From Vibrio marisflavi CECT 7928 (GTDB taxonomy: Bacteria; Pseudomonadota; Gammaproteobacteria; Enterobacterales; Vibrionaceae): a stretch of DNA of 64,000 nt. The translations under genes and the position numbers were made by a program. Shown one piece after another: positions 51,995 to 60,859 of the stretch; within the stretch, counting starts at the first letter, position 1, and each line of letters begins with the position of its first letter. Where the stretch lies: NCBI RefSeq assembly GCF_921294215.1, contig NZ_CAKLDM010000002.1, positions 434,001-498,000 of the forward strand, written 5' to 3'. The notes under the pieces are model-generated. The model searched no databases. It was not told where the DNA came from and saw only the letters and a program-made list of their open reading frames with translations.

Positions 51995-52726
51995 ATGGAA
52001 GCACTGACAGCACTATTGAAATCCTTATTTAGTAGTGTCAGAGATCTATTACCTATTGCACTCGTCGTGGTGTTCTTCCAAGTTATCATCTTGCAAAATC
52101 CGATGCCAAATATGGCATCCATCTTAGTTGGCTTTTGTTTGGTCATTTTGGGCCTAACCATTTTTATCTATGGATTAGAAATGGGGCTTTTTCCAATTGG
52201 GGAGTCGATGGCACAATCATTTGCTAGAAAAGGCAGCTTCTTTTGGCTAATGGTTTTCTCTTTTTGTCTTGGTTTTGGCACCACTATTGCGGAGCCTGCG
52301 TTAACCGCAGTCGCTGACGAAGCAGCAGAAGTTGCAGCGGAAGGCGGCGTTATTCCTCACAACCTTGAAGAAATGGAAGAGTATGCTGACGGGTTAAGGC
52401 TGACCGTTGCTCTGTCTGTTGGCGTGGCTATTATGTTGGGCGTTTTACGTATTCTCAAGGGTTGGCCCATTCACTATCTCATCATTGCAGGTTATGTAGG
52501 AGTCGTGATCCTCACAGGCTTTGCTCCTGATAGCATCATTGGCGTGGCATATGACTCGGGAGGCGTGACGACTTCAACAATTACAGTTCCATTGGTTACT
52601 GCTCTTGGTGTTGGTTTGGCGTCGGCAATTAAAGGGCGAAACCCGATGATAGATGGCTTTGGCCTGATTGCGTTTGCGTCTCTGCTGCCCGTTTTGTTCG
52701 TAATGATTTATGGGATGCTAATTTGA
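51995..52726 (+). CDS. DUF1538 membrane protein, subunit A
   Basis: A 243-residue integral membrane protein with six or seven hydrophobic segments. Two conserved blocks stand out: TTIAEPALTAVA (96-107) after helix 3, and YDSGGVTTSTITVPLV (186-201) followed by KGRNPMIDGFGLIAFASL (213-230). These small-residue, Ser/Thr-rich re-entrant-looking motifs resemble ion-path sequences. The function of DUF1538 is not established to my knowledge. The ATG at 51995 is 5 bases from GGAG. The next gene, a paralogue, overlaps its stop by one base. Confidence 0.85.
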   Translation: MEALTALLKSLFSSVRDLLPIALVVVFFQVIILQNPMPNMASILVGFCLVILGLTIFIYGLEMGLFPIGESMAQSFARKGSFFWLMVFSFCLGFGTTIAEPALTAVADEAAEVAAEGGVIPHNLEEMEEYADGLRLTVALSVGVAIMLGVLRILKGWPIHYLIIAGYVGVVILTGFAPDSIIGVAYDSGGVTTSTITVPLVTALGVGLASAIKGRNPMIDGFGLIAFASLLPVLFVMIYGMLI

Positions 52727-53496
52727 TGATTACGTTTGCTCAAATTATCGATATGTTTTTGAGCACTGCTCGGGATGTCATCCCCATTACTGTCATCATC
52801 TTTGGCTTTCAATTTGCAGTGTTACGTCAGTCTGTGACCAATCTAGCTAAGGTTTGTGCTGGGTTTGTCTGTGTGCTGGTGGGCTTATCGCTGTTTTTGT
52901 TAGGGCTTGAACTCGCGTTGTTTCCGCTTGGTGAAACCATGGCCCAGCAGCTCACTGCATCAGAATTTTTACATCAGTTCAGCTTAACAGACTCCATCAA
53001 ACTGACTTGGGTTGATTACTACTGGGTTTATCTATTTGCTTTCTGTATTGGCTTTAGCACAACGGTGGCTGAGCCATCTCTGATTGCTGTAGCGATTAAA
53101 GCTAACCAAGTGTCTGGCGGGAGCATAAGCGTCAATGGTTTACGTTTTGCTGTTGCTTTAGGTGTTGCGGTTGGCATTTCTTTGGGAAGTTATCGAATCG
53201 TAGTTGGAGACCCAATCCATTACTACATTATTTTTGGTTACATTGTGGTCATCATTCAAACTTACTATGCGCCCAAAATGATTGTGCCTTTGGCTTACGA
53301 TTCTGGGGGAGTTACCACTTCAACGGTGACCGTCCCTCTGGTTGCAGCATTGGGGCTAGGGCTTGCGTCCACAGTACCTGGTAGGAACCCACTGATTGAT
53401 GGCTTTGGATTGATCGCTTTTGCCAGTTTGTTTCCCATGATTTCTGTTTTGGGATATGCCCAAATCACGCAACGGATAAACAAAGAAACGTCGTGA
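52726..53496 (+). CDS. DUF1538 membrane protein, subunit B
   Basis: A 256-residue paralogue of the preceding gene with the same plan: TTVAEPSLIAVA (112-123), YDSGGVTTSTVTVPLV (191-206) and GRNPLIDGFGLIAFASL (219-235). It differs mainly in the loop at about 78-98. The ATG overlaps the upstream stop as TGATG, so translation is coupled and a hetero-oligomer is likely. The PII-like gene follows after 15 bases. Confidence 0.85.
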   Translation: MITFAQIIDMFLSTARDVIPITVIIFGFQFAVLRQSVTNLAKVCAGFVCVLVGLSLFLLGLELALFPLGETMAQQLTASEFLHQFSLTDSIKLTWVDYYWVYLFAFCIGFSTTVAEPSLIAVAIKANQVSGGSISVNGLRFAVALGVAVGISLGSYRIVVGDPIHYYIIFGYIVVIIQTYYAPKMIVPLAYDSGGVTTSTVTVPLVAALGLGLASTVPGRNPLIDGFGLIAFASLFPMISVLGYAQITQRINKETS

Positions 53497-53511
53497 AAAT
53501 AGGAGAAGACA

Positions 53512-53862
53512 ATGCGCTTTAAACTAATACTCGCGTTTGTAGAAGACAGTAAGACTTCAGCGGTGCTTGACGCCGCGCGTGAAGCTGGTGCCACTGGTGC
53601 CACAGTAATAAACAATGCCAGAGGGCAGGGGCTCAAAGAAAAACGTACTTTTTTTGGCCTAACTTTGGAAGTGCAAAAAGATGTGTTGTTGTTCGTTGTC
53701 GAAGAACATTTAGCGAGACAAATTTTAGAAAAGATTAGTGAGGTTGGTGAGTTTGATAACTCCCCCGGGCAAGGTATCGCGGTACAGATCGATGTTGAAG
53801 ATGCCGTGGGCGTAGCCCATCAAGTGGAAACATTAACTAAAGTGGTTGAGGAAAACATATGA
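53512..53862 (+). CDS. PII-like signalling protein
   Basis: A 116-residue protein of the PII fold: the first beta-alpha-beta with GATGATVI (26-33), a shortened T-loop region (37-52, GQGLKEKRTFFG), the second beta-alpha-beta with DVLLFVVEEHLARQILEKI (57-75) and GQGIAVQIDVEDAVGV (86-101). The uridylylated Tyr51 of GlnB is absent, so GlnD control is not expected. PII proteins bind ATP or ADP and often gate a membrane partner; here the partner would be the DUF1538 pair. The stop overlaps the next start (ATGA). Confidence 0.85.
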   Translation: MRFKLILAFVEDSKTSAVLDAAREAGATGATVINNARGQGLKEKRTFFGLTLEVQKDVLLFVVEEHLARQILEKISEVGEFDNSPGQGIAVQIDVEDAVGVAHQVETLTKVVEENI

Positions 53863-54260
53863 ATCAGCGAGACAAAGTTCGTGTTCGAGATGTGATGTCT
53901 AGCACTTATGTTGTTATAGATGGTTTAACAACGGTACAAGAAGGTATTACCTTAGCTCGGGAGCATCAACTGAAAGCGTTGATAGTGGATAAACGACATG
54001 AAGACGATGAGTACGGTATCGTACTAATGAATGATATTGCCAAAAAGGTATTGGCAAAAAACCGCTCGCCGGAAAGAACCAATATTTATGAAATTATGAC
54101 CAAGCCTGCGCTGTCGGTTGACCCAGATATGAACGTGAAATATTGCGCTCGCCTATTTGAAAGATTTGGTATTAGCCGTGCACCCGTAATAGATCATGGC
54201 AAAGTTATCGGTATGGTGAGTTACAATAATATTGTTATTAACGGTATGGCGAGAGGGTAA
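53859..54260 (+). CDS. Two-CBS-domain protein
   Basis: A 133-residue protein made almost entirely of a CBS pair: the first CBS from VRDVMSSTYVVIDGLTT (about 7-65), the second from YEIMTKPALSVDPDMN (about 72-130). CBS pairs bind adenosine nucleotides. Start overlaps the PII-like stop by 4 bases, the tightest coupling in the operon. No catalytic domain is attached, so it is a sensor or regulatory subunit. Confidence 0.88.
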   Translation: MNQRDKVRVRDVMSSTYVVIDGLTTVQEGITLAREHQLKALIVDKRHEDDEYGIVLMNDIAKKVLAKNRSPERTNIYEIMTKPALSVDPDMNVKYCARLFERFGISRAPVIDHGKVIGMVSYNNIVINGMARG

Positions 54261-54309
54261 AGCGCCTTTCTACAAACCGAACATCAAAACAATATGAGAG
54301 TTAATAGCT

Positions 54310-54861
54310 ATGAACGCTATATTTTTTGCAGCAGATATTCATGGTAGCTTGCCAGCAGCGACCAAATTGCTTAGCGCATTTGAAGCGTCGGGAGCGAGTC
54401 AACTAGTACTTTTAGGTGATATTTTAAATCATGGTCCAAGGAACTCTGTTCCAGTAGGTTACGATCCAGCTGAAGTAGCCAACAAACTCAATGAATACTC
54501 TGATCGCATTATTGCAGTAAGAGGGAATTGTGACAGTGAAGTCGACCAAATGCTGTTAGATTTTCCTATGATGGTAGATTATTCATGGTTGTTGCTAGAA
54601 TCCGGCAAAAGAATGTTCATTACGCATGGGCATATCTACAATATGGACAACCGTCCAAAGCTGGCTGAAGGCGATATTTTGGTATGTGGGCACACACATA
54701 TTCCAGTCGCAGAGAGATACCATGATATTTATGTTATTAACCCCGGTTCAATTACTTTCCCTCGAGGTTACTCGAAAGCCAGTTATGCAATTTATAGTCA
54801 GGGAGCTTTTAAGGTGATGTCTTTTGATGGAAAAGTGGTGTTATCCACGAATTGCAATTAA
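54310..54861 (+). CDS. yfcE: YfcE-type phosphodiesterase
   Basis: A 183-residue metallophosphoesterase with the metal motifs AADIHGS, LLGDILNHGP, RGNCDSEVD, THGH and CGHTHIP. E. coli YfcE hydrolyses phosphodiesters in vitro; the natural substrate is unknown. It begins 49 bases after the CBS gene on the same strand and ends overlapping the SelW-like gene by 4 bases, tail to tail. Confidence 0.92.
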   Translation: MNAIFFAADIHGSLPAATKLLSAFEASGASQLVLLGDILNHGPRNSVPVGYDPAEVANKLNEYSDRIIAVRGNCDSEVDQMLLDFPMMVDYSWLLLESGKRMFITHGHIYNMDNRPKLAEGDILVCGHTHIPVAERYHDIYVINPGSITFPRGYSKASYAIYSQGAFKVMSFDGKVVLSTNCN

Positions 54862-55136
54862 CGGGAGTCTGAATGGCCTAGAAAGCGCTCTGGGTCAATA
54901 ATATCTCGTACACGTTGCTTCAATATTTTTGCTTCAGGAAAGCCGCCATCAGCTTTTCGCTCCCAGATAACATGATCATTGCATAGGATCTCAAATCTTC
55001 CGCCAGTATCAGGATGCAAACTCACAGAGTCAATATCTTCACTAAATGTGCTCAATAGCTCTTGGCTTAGCCATGTTGCACGAAGCATCCAGTTACACTG
55101 GCGGCAGTAGTAAATGTCGATTTTAGCTCTGTCCAT
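54858..55136 (-). CDS. SelT/SelW/SelH-family redox protein
   Basis: A 92-residue thioredoxin-like protein of the Rdx family: beta strand, then C11-R-Q-C14, the site where animal SelW has CxxU, followed by NWMLRATWLSQELL. The C-terminal WERKADGGFPEAKILKQRVRD fits the family. Redox partner unknown. Convergent with yfcE with a 4-base overlap. Confidence 0.85.
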   Translation of the reverse strand: MDRAKIDIYYCRQCNWMLRATWLSQELLSTFSEDIDSVSLHPDTGGRFEILCNDHVIWERKADGGFPEAKILKQRVRDIIDPERFLGHSDSR

Positions 55137-55166
55137 ACACTGTAGATTTAGTTGATTGAGAAAAGT

Positions 55167-55194
55167 AGCAGGGCGCGCTGAGGCACACCCTGCT
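55167..55194 (-). terminator. toxRS terminator
   Basis: On the minus strand AGCAGGGTGTGC / GCGCGCCCTGCT, a 12-base stem using two G-U pairs and a 4-base loop, followed by ACTTTTCTC. Confidence 0.7.
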
Positions 55195-55202
55195 GTAGAA
55201 GT

Positions 55203-55727
55203 TTAGTCAGTAGATAATAGTGTTGAGCCATGCCCTAAGCTGGTTAGAAGCAAGGTTTTGCTGTTTACTACGTCGATGCGGCGGCTCTGTTGAGAATCCA
55301 TACGAATCAACTGAGTAATTAAATGAATTTGCTTCTCTGTGAACTCATTAGTTTCTGCTGACGTCACATCTTTAAACTCTTGCGGAGAAACGATTAAGTA
55401 GTCGTCACTAATACTCCACTTTCCAGATTCAGAGATATTAATAACATTTGTCAGCACCACTTTGCCTTTTTCTTTAGCGTAAAGTCTAACCACAGAAGAG
55501 CGGATATAGGTACCATTGGGCAGATACTTCACATTCGCGATCAATGTTCCCTTTTTAACCGGGCCGACAGCTTCTTCTGGCATTTGTGTATCAATCACAG
55601 TCACCATGTTGCTCTGCCATTCTTGCGAAGTTAGGATTTGCTCAACTTTGAGATCGCTTCCCCAGTACAGCCATCCACTGAACAGGATAGAAAGACCCAA
55701 TAAACCCGCTGCTATTTTTGTATTCAT
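55203..55727 (-). CDS. toxS: ToxR-stabilising protein ToxS
   Basis: A 174-residue membrane protein with a single N-terminal transmembrane helix (about 5-24) and a periplasmic domain; ToxS binds the ToxR periplasmic domain and protects it from proteolysis. Conserved portions are GKWSISDDYLIVSPQEFKDV and the C-terminal SLGHGSTLLSTD. The ATG at 55727 has GGAGAAGAG upstream; 16 bases separate it from toxR. Confidence 0.93.
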   Translation of the reverse strand: MNTKIAAGLLGLSILFSGWLYWGSDLKVEQILTSQEWQSNMVTVIDTQMPEEAVGPVKKGTLIANVKYLPNGTYIRSSVVRLYAKEKGKVVLTNVINISESGKWSISDDYLIVSPQEFKDVTSAETNEFTEKQIHLITQLIRMDSQQSRRIDVVNSKTLLLTSLGHGSTLLSTD

Positions 55728-55743
55728 TGTTCTCTTCTCCAAC

Positions 55744-56601
55744 TCAGTGACTGCAGACGTTGCTTAGGTCTTTTTGATTAGCAAAAATTCGCACCGTTAC
55801 ATTTTGGTCAGAATGCTTAAGCGAATGGATGTAGTTCAGCACTAGTTGATTATCTTGTCCGCCAGTCGTGATGACTTCTTGCAGAGATGAGTCTGCATTG
55901 TTCGTTTTAATATATTCTTGAACGCATTGTTTTATAGACGGTACCCACTTATCAATTGGAGGGTGGTCTGCAAATGTAAGCACAGGTACTTTATCTATCG
56001 TTGCTAAGCTAACAAATCTTGAATCAGCTGGTTTGGTAAACAGAACCACAATCAAAGGAATGATAACAGCCAATAGAAGCATAACAGCGGCAGGCTTGCT
56101 CAGCTTTGCTCGTGGTGCTGATGGCGCTACTGGAGTAGAGGTCGGTGCGTCGCTATTTAGCTGGGGTGATGCACTTGTTACATCCGGAGCAATTTCACTA
56201 ACCTCATGGCAGCTAGTATTCTCTTCAGTCTCGACACTATCATTGGCCAAAAGTGGTGTTGTTCTTTCCACACTGCATATAAGTTGGTAGCCGCGTTTTG
56301 GAACCGTTTTGACAAAAATGGGCGACTTGGTCGAGTCTTTGAGCATTTTTCGTAGGGTCGAGATTGCTTGAGTTAAGCTTGAATCATCCACTTCAAAGCC
56401 TTGCTCTCGCCATACAAATTCGTGTAATTCGTTACGAGAAATAACCTCATTTGGACGCTCGGCAAGTAACAAAAGTATGCGACTTTCGTTGCTACCTAAA
56501 CGGATAGTCTCATCACCGTTAGCTTGGTCGACCAGAGAGTTATTATTAGGATCAAAAGTAAATCGATTATCTAGAATAAACTTAGTACCAATATTGCTCA
56601 T
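55744..56601 (-). CDS. toxR: Membrane-bound transcription activator ToxR
   Basis: A 285-residue inner-membrane regulator of porins and, in pathogens, virulence genes. OmpR-type winged helix (about 5-112, with SNESRILLLLAERPNEVISR and the wing FVKTVPKRGYQLI), a variable Pro/Ser/Thr tether (113-167), a transmembrane helix (171-188) and a periplasmic domain with the disulfide pair Cys226 and Cys283. The ATG at 56601 was chosen over upstream frame to 56709, which adds non-conserved sequence. Divergent from htpG. Confidence 0.96.
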   Translation of the reverse strand: MSNIGTKFILDNRFTFDPNNNSLVDQANGDETIRLGSNESRILLLLAERPNEVISRNELHEFVWREQGFEVDDSSLTQAISTLRKMLKDSTKSPIFVKTVPKRGYQLICSVERTTPLLANDSVETEENTSCHEVSEIAPDVTSASPQLNSDAPTSTPVAPSAPRAKLSKPAAVMLLLAVIIPLIVVLFTKPADSRFVSLATIDKVPVLTFADHPPIDKWVPSIKQCVQEYIKTNNADSSLQEVITTGGQDNQLVLNYIHSLKHSDQNVTVRIFANQKDLSNVCSH

Positions 56602-56756
56602 TGAATTCTTCTTTATTAGCCTACTTTTTAGCCGAAACCTTATCTCAGTGTCCGTACCAAGCGTTCGTTCGTCAAGTTTTAGATTATTTGATAATATTTT
56701 AAACGCCAAGAATAATAAAAATAAATCAAAAAAACACTGTTTTTATGCTTTTTGAC

Positions 56757-56784
56757 CTTGAATTTACACTTTTCAACCTCATCT
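56757..56784 (+). promoter_or_regulatory. Heat-shock (sigma-32) promoter of htpG
   Basis: CTTGAA, 14-base spacer, CCTCATCT. This matches the sigma-32 consensus CTTGAA and CCCCATnT with one mismatch in the -10. It lies 75 bases before the htpG ATG. Confidence 0.85.
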
Positions 56785-56859
56785 CTACAGCCAAAGCATT
56801 GTAAACAGCGCCCAATCATTCAGGATGCGCGTAAATTTAGCAGATGTTACGGAGCTAAT

Positions 56860-58767
56860 ATGAGCGAAACTGCAACCATCAATAAAGAAACTCGAGGCTT
56901 TCAGTCAGAAGTAAAACAACTACTTCATTTGATGATCCACTCTCTGTATTCAAATAAAGAGATCTTTTTGCGTGAGCTAATTTCGAACGCATCAGATGCC
57001 TCAGACAAGTTGCGTTTTCAAGCACTGTCTAACGCAGATTTATACCAAGGTGACGCAGACCTAGGCGTTAAACTATCTTTCGATGAAGCCAATAACACTC
57101 TAACCATTTCCGACAACGGAATTGGTATGACTCGTGATGATGTCATTGAGCATTTAGGCACAATCGCAAAATCAGGTACTGCGGAGTTTTTCTCTAAGCT
57201 ATCTGAAGATCAAACAAAAGATTCTCAACTAATCGGTCAATTCGGTGTTGGCTTTTACTCAGCATTCATCGTTGCTGATGCAGTAACAGTTAGAACTCGC
57301 GCGGCGGGTGCGTCAGCAGAACAAGCTGTACAATGGCACTCTTCTGGCGAAGGTGAATACACGATTGAAGACATCAGCAAAGAGTCTCGTGGTACTGATA
57401 TCGTTCTGCACATGCGTGAAGAAGGTAAAGAATTCCTAAGCGAATGGCGTCTTCGCGAAGTGATTGGTAAGTATTCAGATCACATCGGCATTCCTGTTTC
57501 TATCTTAACGAAAGTGAAAGATGAAGAAGGAAAAGAAACCGAAGAAACTAAGTGGGAACAAATCAACAAAGCTCAAGCGCTTTGGACTCGCAACAAGTCA
57601 GATATCTCAGAAGATGAGTATAAAGAGTTCTACAAACATGTTTCGCATGACTTCGCTGATCCGCTATTGTGGAGCCACAACCGCGTAGAAGGTAAAAACG
57701 ACTACACAAGCCTGCTTTATATTCCAGCGAAAGCACCATTTGACATGATGAACCGTGAGCACAAAGCAGGTCTTAAGCTTTATGTTCAACGCGTATTCAT
57801 TATGGACGACGCTGAGCAATTCATGCCTTCTTACCTTCGTTTCGTGAAAGGCTTGATTGACTCGAATGATCTTCCACTAAACGTATCTCGTGAGATTCTA
57901 CAAGATAACAAAGTCACTCAATCTCTTCGCAATGCATGTACTAAGCGTGTATTAACTATGCTTGAGCGCATGGCGAAAAACGACGAAGAGAAATACCAAA
58001 GCTTCTGGAAAGAGTTTGGTCTAGTGATGAAAGAAGGTCCAGCAGAGGATTTCTCTAACAAAGAGAAGGTTGCTGGTCTACTTCGCTTTGCATCAACAGA
58101 AGTCGATTCTGAAGAGCAAACAATTGGCCTAGCTTCATACGTTGAGCGTATGAAAGAAGAGCAAGATAAGATTTACTACCTAACAGCAGATAGCTATGCT
58201 GCAGCGAAGAACAGCCCACACTTAGAGCAGTTCAAAGCAAAAGGTATCGAAGTAATTCTAATGTACGATCGCATTGATGAGTGGCTAATGAACTACTTGA
58301 CCGAATTTGACGGTAAGCAGTTCCAGTCAATCACCAAAGCGGGCCTTGACCTTAGCAAGTTTGAAGATGAAGCTGAAAAAGAAAAACAGAAAGAAACTGA
58401 AGAAGAGTTTAAGTCTGTTGTCGAGCGTACAAAAGAGTACCTAGGCGATCGCGTTAAAGAAGTTCGTACTACGTTTAAGCTTGCGACAACTCCAGCTGTT
58501 GTTGTGACTGACGACTTTGATATGGGCACACAAATGGCGAAGCTTTTGGAAGCTGCAGGTCAAGATGCTCCTAAAGTAAACTACATCTTTGAAATCAACC
58601 CAGAGCATGAGCTAGTGAAGCGCATGGCTGATGAGGCTGATGAGCAAGCATTTGGCCGCTGGGTAGAAGTATTACTTGGTCAAGCAATGTTAGCAGAAAG
58701 AGGTTCGATGGAAGATCCATCGCAGTTCTTAGGTGCTATAAATACCTTGTTGGGTAAAGTTTCCTAA
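56860..58767 (+). CDS. htpG: Chaperone HtpG (Hsp90)
   Basis: ATP-dependent chaperone dimer. The 635 residues have the N-terminal GHKL ATPase ([40 protein letters not shown]), the middle domain with [13 protein letters not shown], and the C-terminal dimerisation domain. The ATG at 56860 follows GGAG; the upstream frame to 56752 includes the promoter. It is the only gene between the sigma-32 promoter and a terminator. Confidence 0.98.
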   Translation: MSETATINKETRGFQSEVKQLLHLMIHSLYSNKEIFLRELISNASDASDKLRFQALSNADLYQGDADLGVKLSFDEANNTLTISDNGIGMTRDDVIEHLGTIAKSGTAEFFSKLSEDQTKDSQLIGQFGVGFYSAFIVADAVTVRTRAAGASAEQAVQWHSSGEGEYTIEDISKESRGTDIVLHMREEGKEFLSEWRLREVIGKYSDHIGIPVSILTKVKDEEGKETEETKWEQINKAQALWTRNKSDISEDEYKEFYKHVSHDFADPLLWSHNRVEGKNDYTSLLYIPAKAPFDMMNREHKAGLKLYVQRVFIMDDAEQFMPSYLRFVKGLIDSNDLPLNVSREILQDNKVTQSLRNACTKRVLTMLERMAKNDEEKYQSFWKEFGLVMKEGPAEDFSNKEKVAGLLRFASTEVDSEEQTIGLASYVERMKEEQDKIYYLTADSYAAAKNSPHLEQFKAKGIEVILMYDRIDEWLMNYLTEFDGKQFQSITKAGLDLSKFEDEAEKEKQKETEEEFKSVVERTKEYLGDRVKEVRTTFKLATTPAVVVTDDFDMGTQMAKLLEAAGQDAPKVNYIFEINPEHELVKRMADEADEQAFGRWVEVLLGQAMLAERGSMEDPSQFLGAINTLLGKVS

Positions 58768-58784
58768 TAGAAACGATTAAATTA

Positions 58785-58808
58785 AAAAGCTCGCATTAGC
58801 GAGCTTTT
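58785..58808 (+). terminator. htpG terminator
   Basis: AAAAGCTCGC / GCGAGCTTTT perfect 10-base stem followed by CTTTTTTC. Confidence 0.92.
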
Positions 58809-58952
58809 CTTTTTTCTACTTAGGCTATTGTAAATTATGTATTTTTACATGATTTATATATTTTTAATATTGGTGAAGAAATACACTTGTTTGGTAGATT
58901 CAACGCCAATAGTTCAAAATTTGTGTTAAACTATGCAGCTTACACATTAAGA

Positions 58953-59029
58953 ATCACGCGGATGTTAATTTCGTGTGATAAAACTTAGACAATTTACACC
59001 GTCGTATCAAATGCTTACTTATTTGATAC
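58953..59029 (+). promoter_or_regulatory. Two stem-loops in the adk leader
   Basis: ATCACGCG / CGTGTGAT (58953-58979, one G-U pair) and GTATCAAAT / ATTTGATAC (59004-59029, perfect 9 bases, 8-base loop). The second ends about 14 bases before the AGAGG ribosome-binding site. A possible extended -10 (TGTTAAACT, near 58923-58931) would place both in the mRNA. Confidence 0.5.
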
Positions 59030-59045
59030 ACAGCATAAATTCTAA

Positions 59046-59702
<657 letters not shown>

Positions 59703-59732
59703 TTCAAAACAAAGCGTTAAAAATACTATTTA

Positions 59733-59758
59733 AAAGCGGCCTTTATGGCCGTTTTTTT
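59733..59758 (+). terminator. adk terminator
   Basis: CGGCC / GGCCG stem flanked by A-run and TTTTTTT. Confidence 0.85.
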
Positions 59759-59761
59759 ATA

Positions 59762-59809
59762 GAATGATGAGAGCCTGTTTACCTTCGTAGGTGCAGGTTT
59801 TCATCATTC
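59762..59809 (+). promoter_or_regulatory. Tiered hairpin in the hemH leader
   Basis: Outer arm GAATGATGA / TCATCATTC, middle CCTG / CAGG, inner ACCT / AGGT around TCGT. It begins directly after the adk terminator and ends 25 bases before the hemH ATG. No U-tract, so it is not a second terminator. Confidence 0.5.
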
Positions 59810-59834
59810 CCGAAAATATAACTGGCTGAGTATT

Positions 59835-60788
59835 ATGGAAAACAGCGATAAAAAAGGTGTTTTGCTTGTCAACCTAGGTACACCTGATGCACCGACAGCT
59901 CCTGCTGTGAAGAAGTTCTTAGGGCAATTTCTTCACGATAAACGTGTTGTTGATATGAGTCGTTTGCTTTGGTGCCCAATTTTACATGGTGTAATTTTGC
60001 CAATTCGTTCACCAAAGGTCGCCAAGTCTTATCAGACAATTTGGATGGAAGAGGGTTCGCCTTTGATGGTTCACTCTAAGAACCAAGCTGCGAAGTTGCA
60101 AAACAGACTGGGTTACCCAGTTGAGCTAGGTATGACCTATGGCTCGCCATCTGTGGAATCCGGCATTTCTAAACTACTAAGCCAAGGTGTGGAGCAAATC
60201 GTTATTTTGCCCTTGTACCCTCAGTACTCCAATACTACGACAGCGGCGGCTCTAGACGCGGTATCTAAAGTCGTGAAGCGTTTATCAACGATACCTTCTT
60301 ACCGGTTTATCCGCGATTACTGCTCACACCCAAGCTACATAAAGGCACTTGCGGCATCTGTTCGAAAGTCTTGGGATGAGCAAGGAAAAGGGGACTATTT
60401 GCTGTGTTCCTATCACGGTATTCCAAAGCGTTTTGCTGACAATGGTGATATTTATCCAAAGCAATGTGAATTGACAACGCACCTGCTCGCCCAAGAGTTG
60501 GGTTTGACCTCAGAGCAAATTGGTTTTGCTTACCAATCTCGATTTGGAAGAGAGGAGTGGCTTAAGCCATATACGGACAAAGTCTTAGAAGAGCTTTCAG
60601 GCAAAGGAATACAAACCCTAGATGTAATTGCTCCCGCTTTTTCTGTGGACTGCTTAGAGACGTTAGAAGAAATTTCTGAACAATACCAAGAGCTATTTGT
60701 TGAATCAGGCGGCAAACAGTTTCGTTATATTCCATGCCTAAACGATGATGACGAACATATTGAAATGATGAGACAGTTAGTGCTTTAA
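59835..60788 (+). CDS. hemH: Ferrochelatase
   Basis: Inserts ferrous iron into protoporphyrin IX, the last step of heme synthesis. The 317 residues show [14 protein letters not shown] at the N terminus, the catalytic His in [12 protein letters not shown], and the conserved Glu region near [14 protein letters not shown]. Order htpG-adk-hemH is typical of vibrios. Confidence 0.97.
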   Translation: MENSDKKGVLLVNLGTPDAPTAPAVKKFLGQFLHDKRVVDMSRLLWCPILHGVILPIRSPKVAKSYQTIWMEEGSPLMVHSKNQAAKLQNRLGYPVELGMTYGSPSVESGISKLLSQGVEQIVILPLYPQYSNTTTAAALDAVSKVVKRLSTIPSYRFIRDYCSHPSYIKALAASVRKSWDEQGKGDYLLCSYHGIPKRFADNGDIYPKQCELTTHLLAQELGLTSEQIGFAYQSRFGREEWLKPYTDKVLEELSGKGIQTLDVIAPAFSVDCLETLEEISEQYQELFVESGGKQFRYIPCLNDDDEHIEMMRQLVL

Positions 60789-60813
60789 CTTTTTAATATC
60801 TTTCTTTAGGCAC

Positions 60814-60846
60814 AAAAAAACCGAAGCTTCATGCTTCGGTTTTTTC
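60814..60846. terminator. Bidirectional terminator between hemH and the peptide permease
   Basis: AAAAAACCGAAGC / GCTTCGGTTTTTT perfect 13-base stem, 5-base loop, between convergent genes. Confidence 0.93.
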
Positions 60847-60859
60847 TAATGCGTATTTG

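Noticed and set aside
56752..56859. 36-residue N-terminal extension of HtpG
   Set aside because: Overlaps the sigma-32 promoter; the ATG at 56860 has a good SD and gives the standard N terminus.
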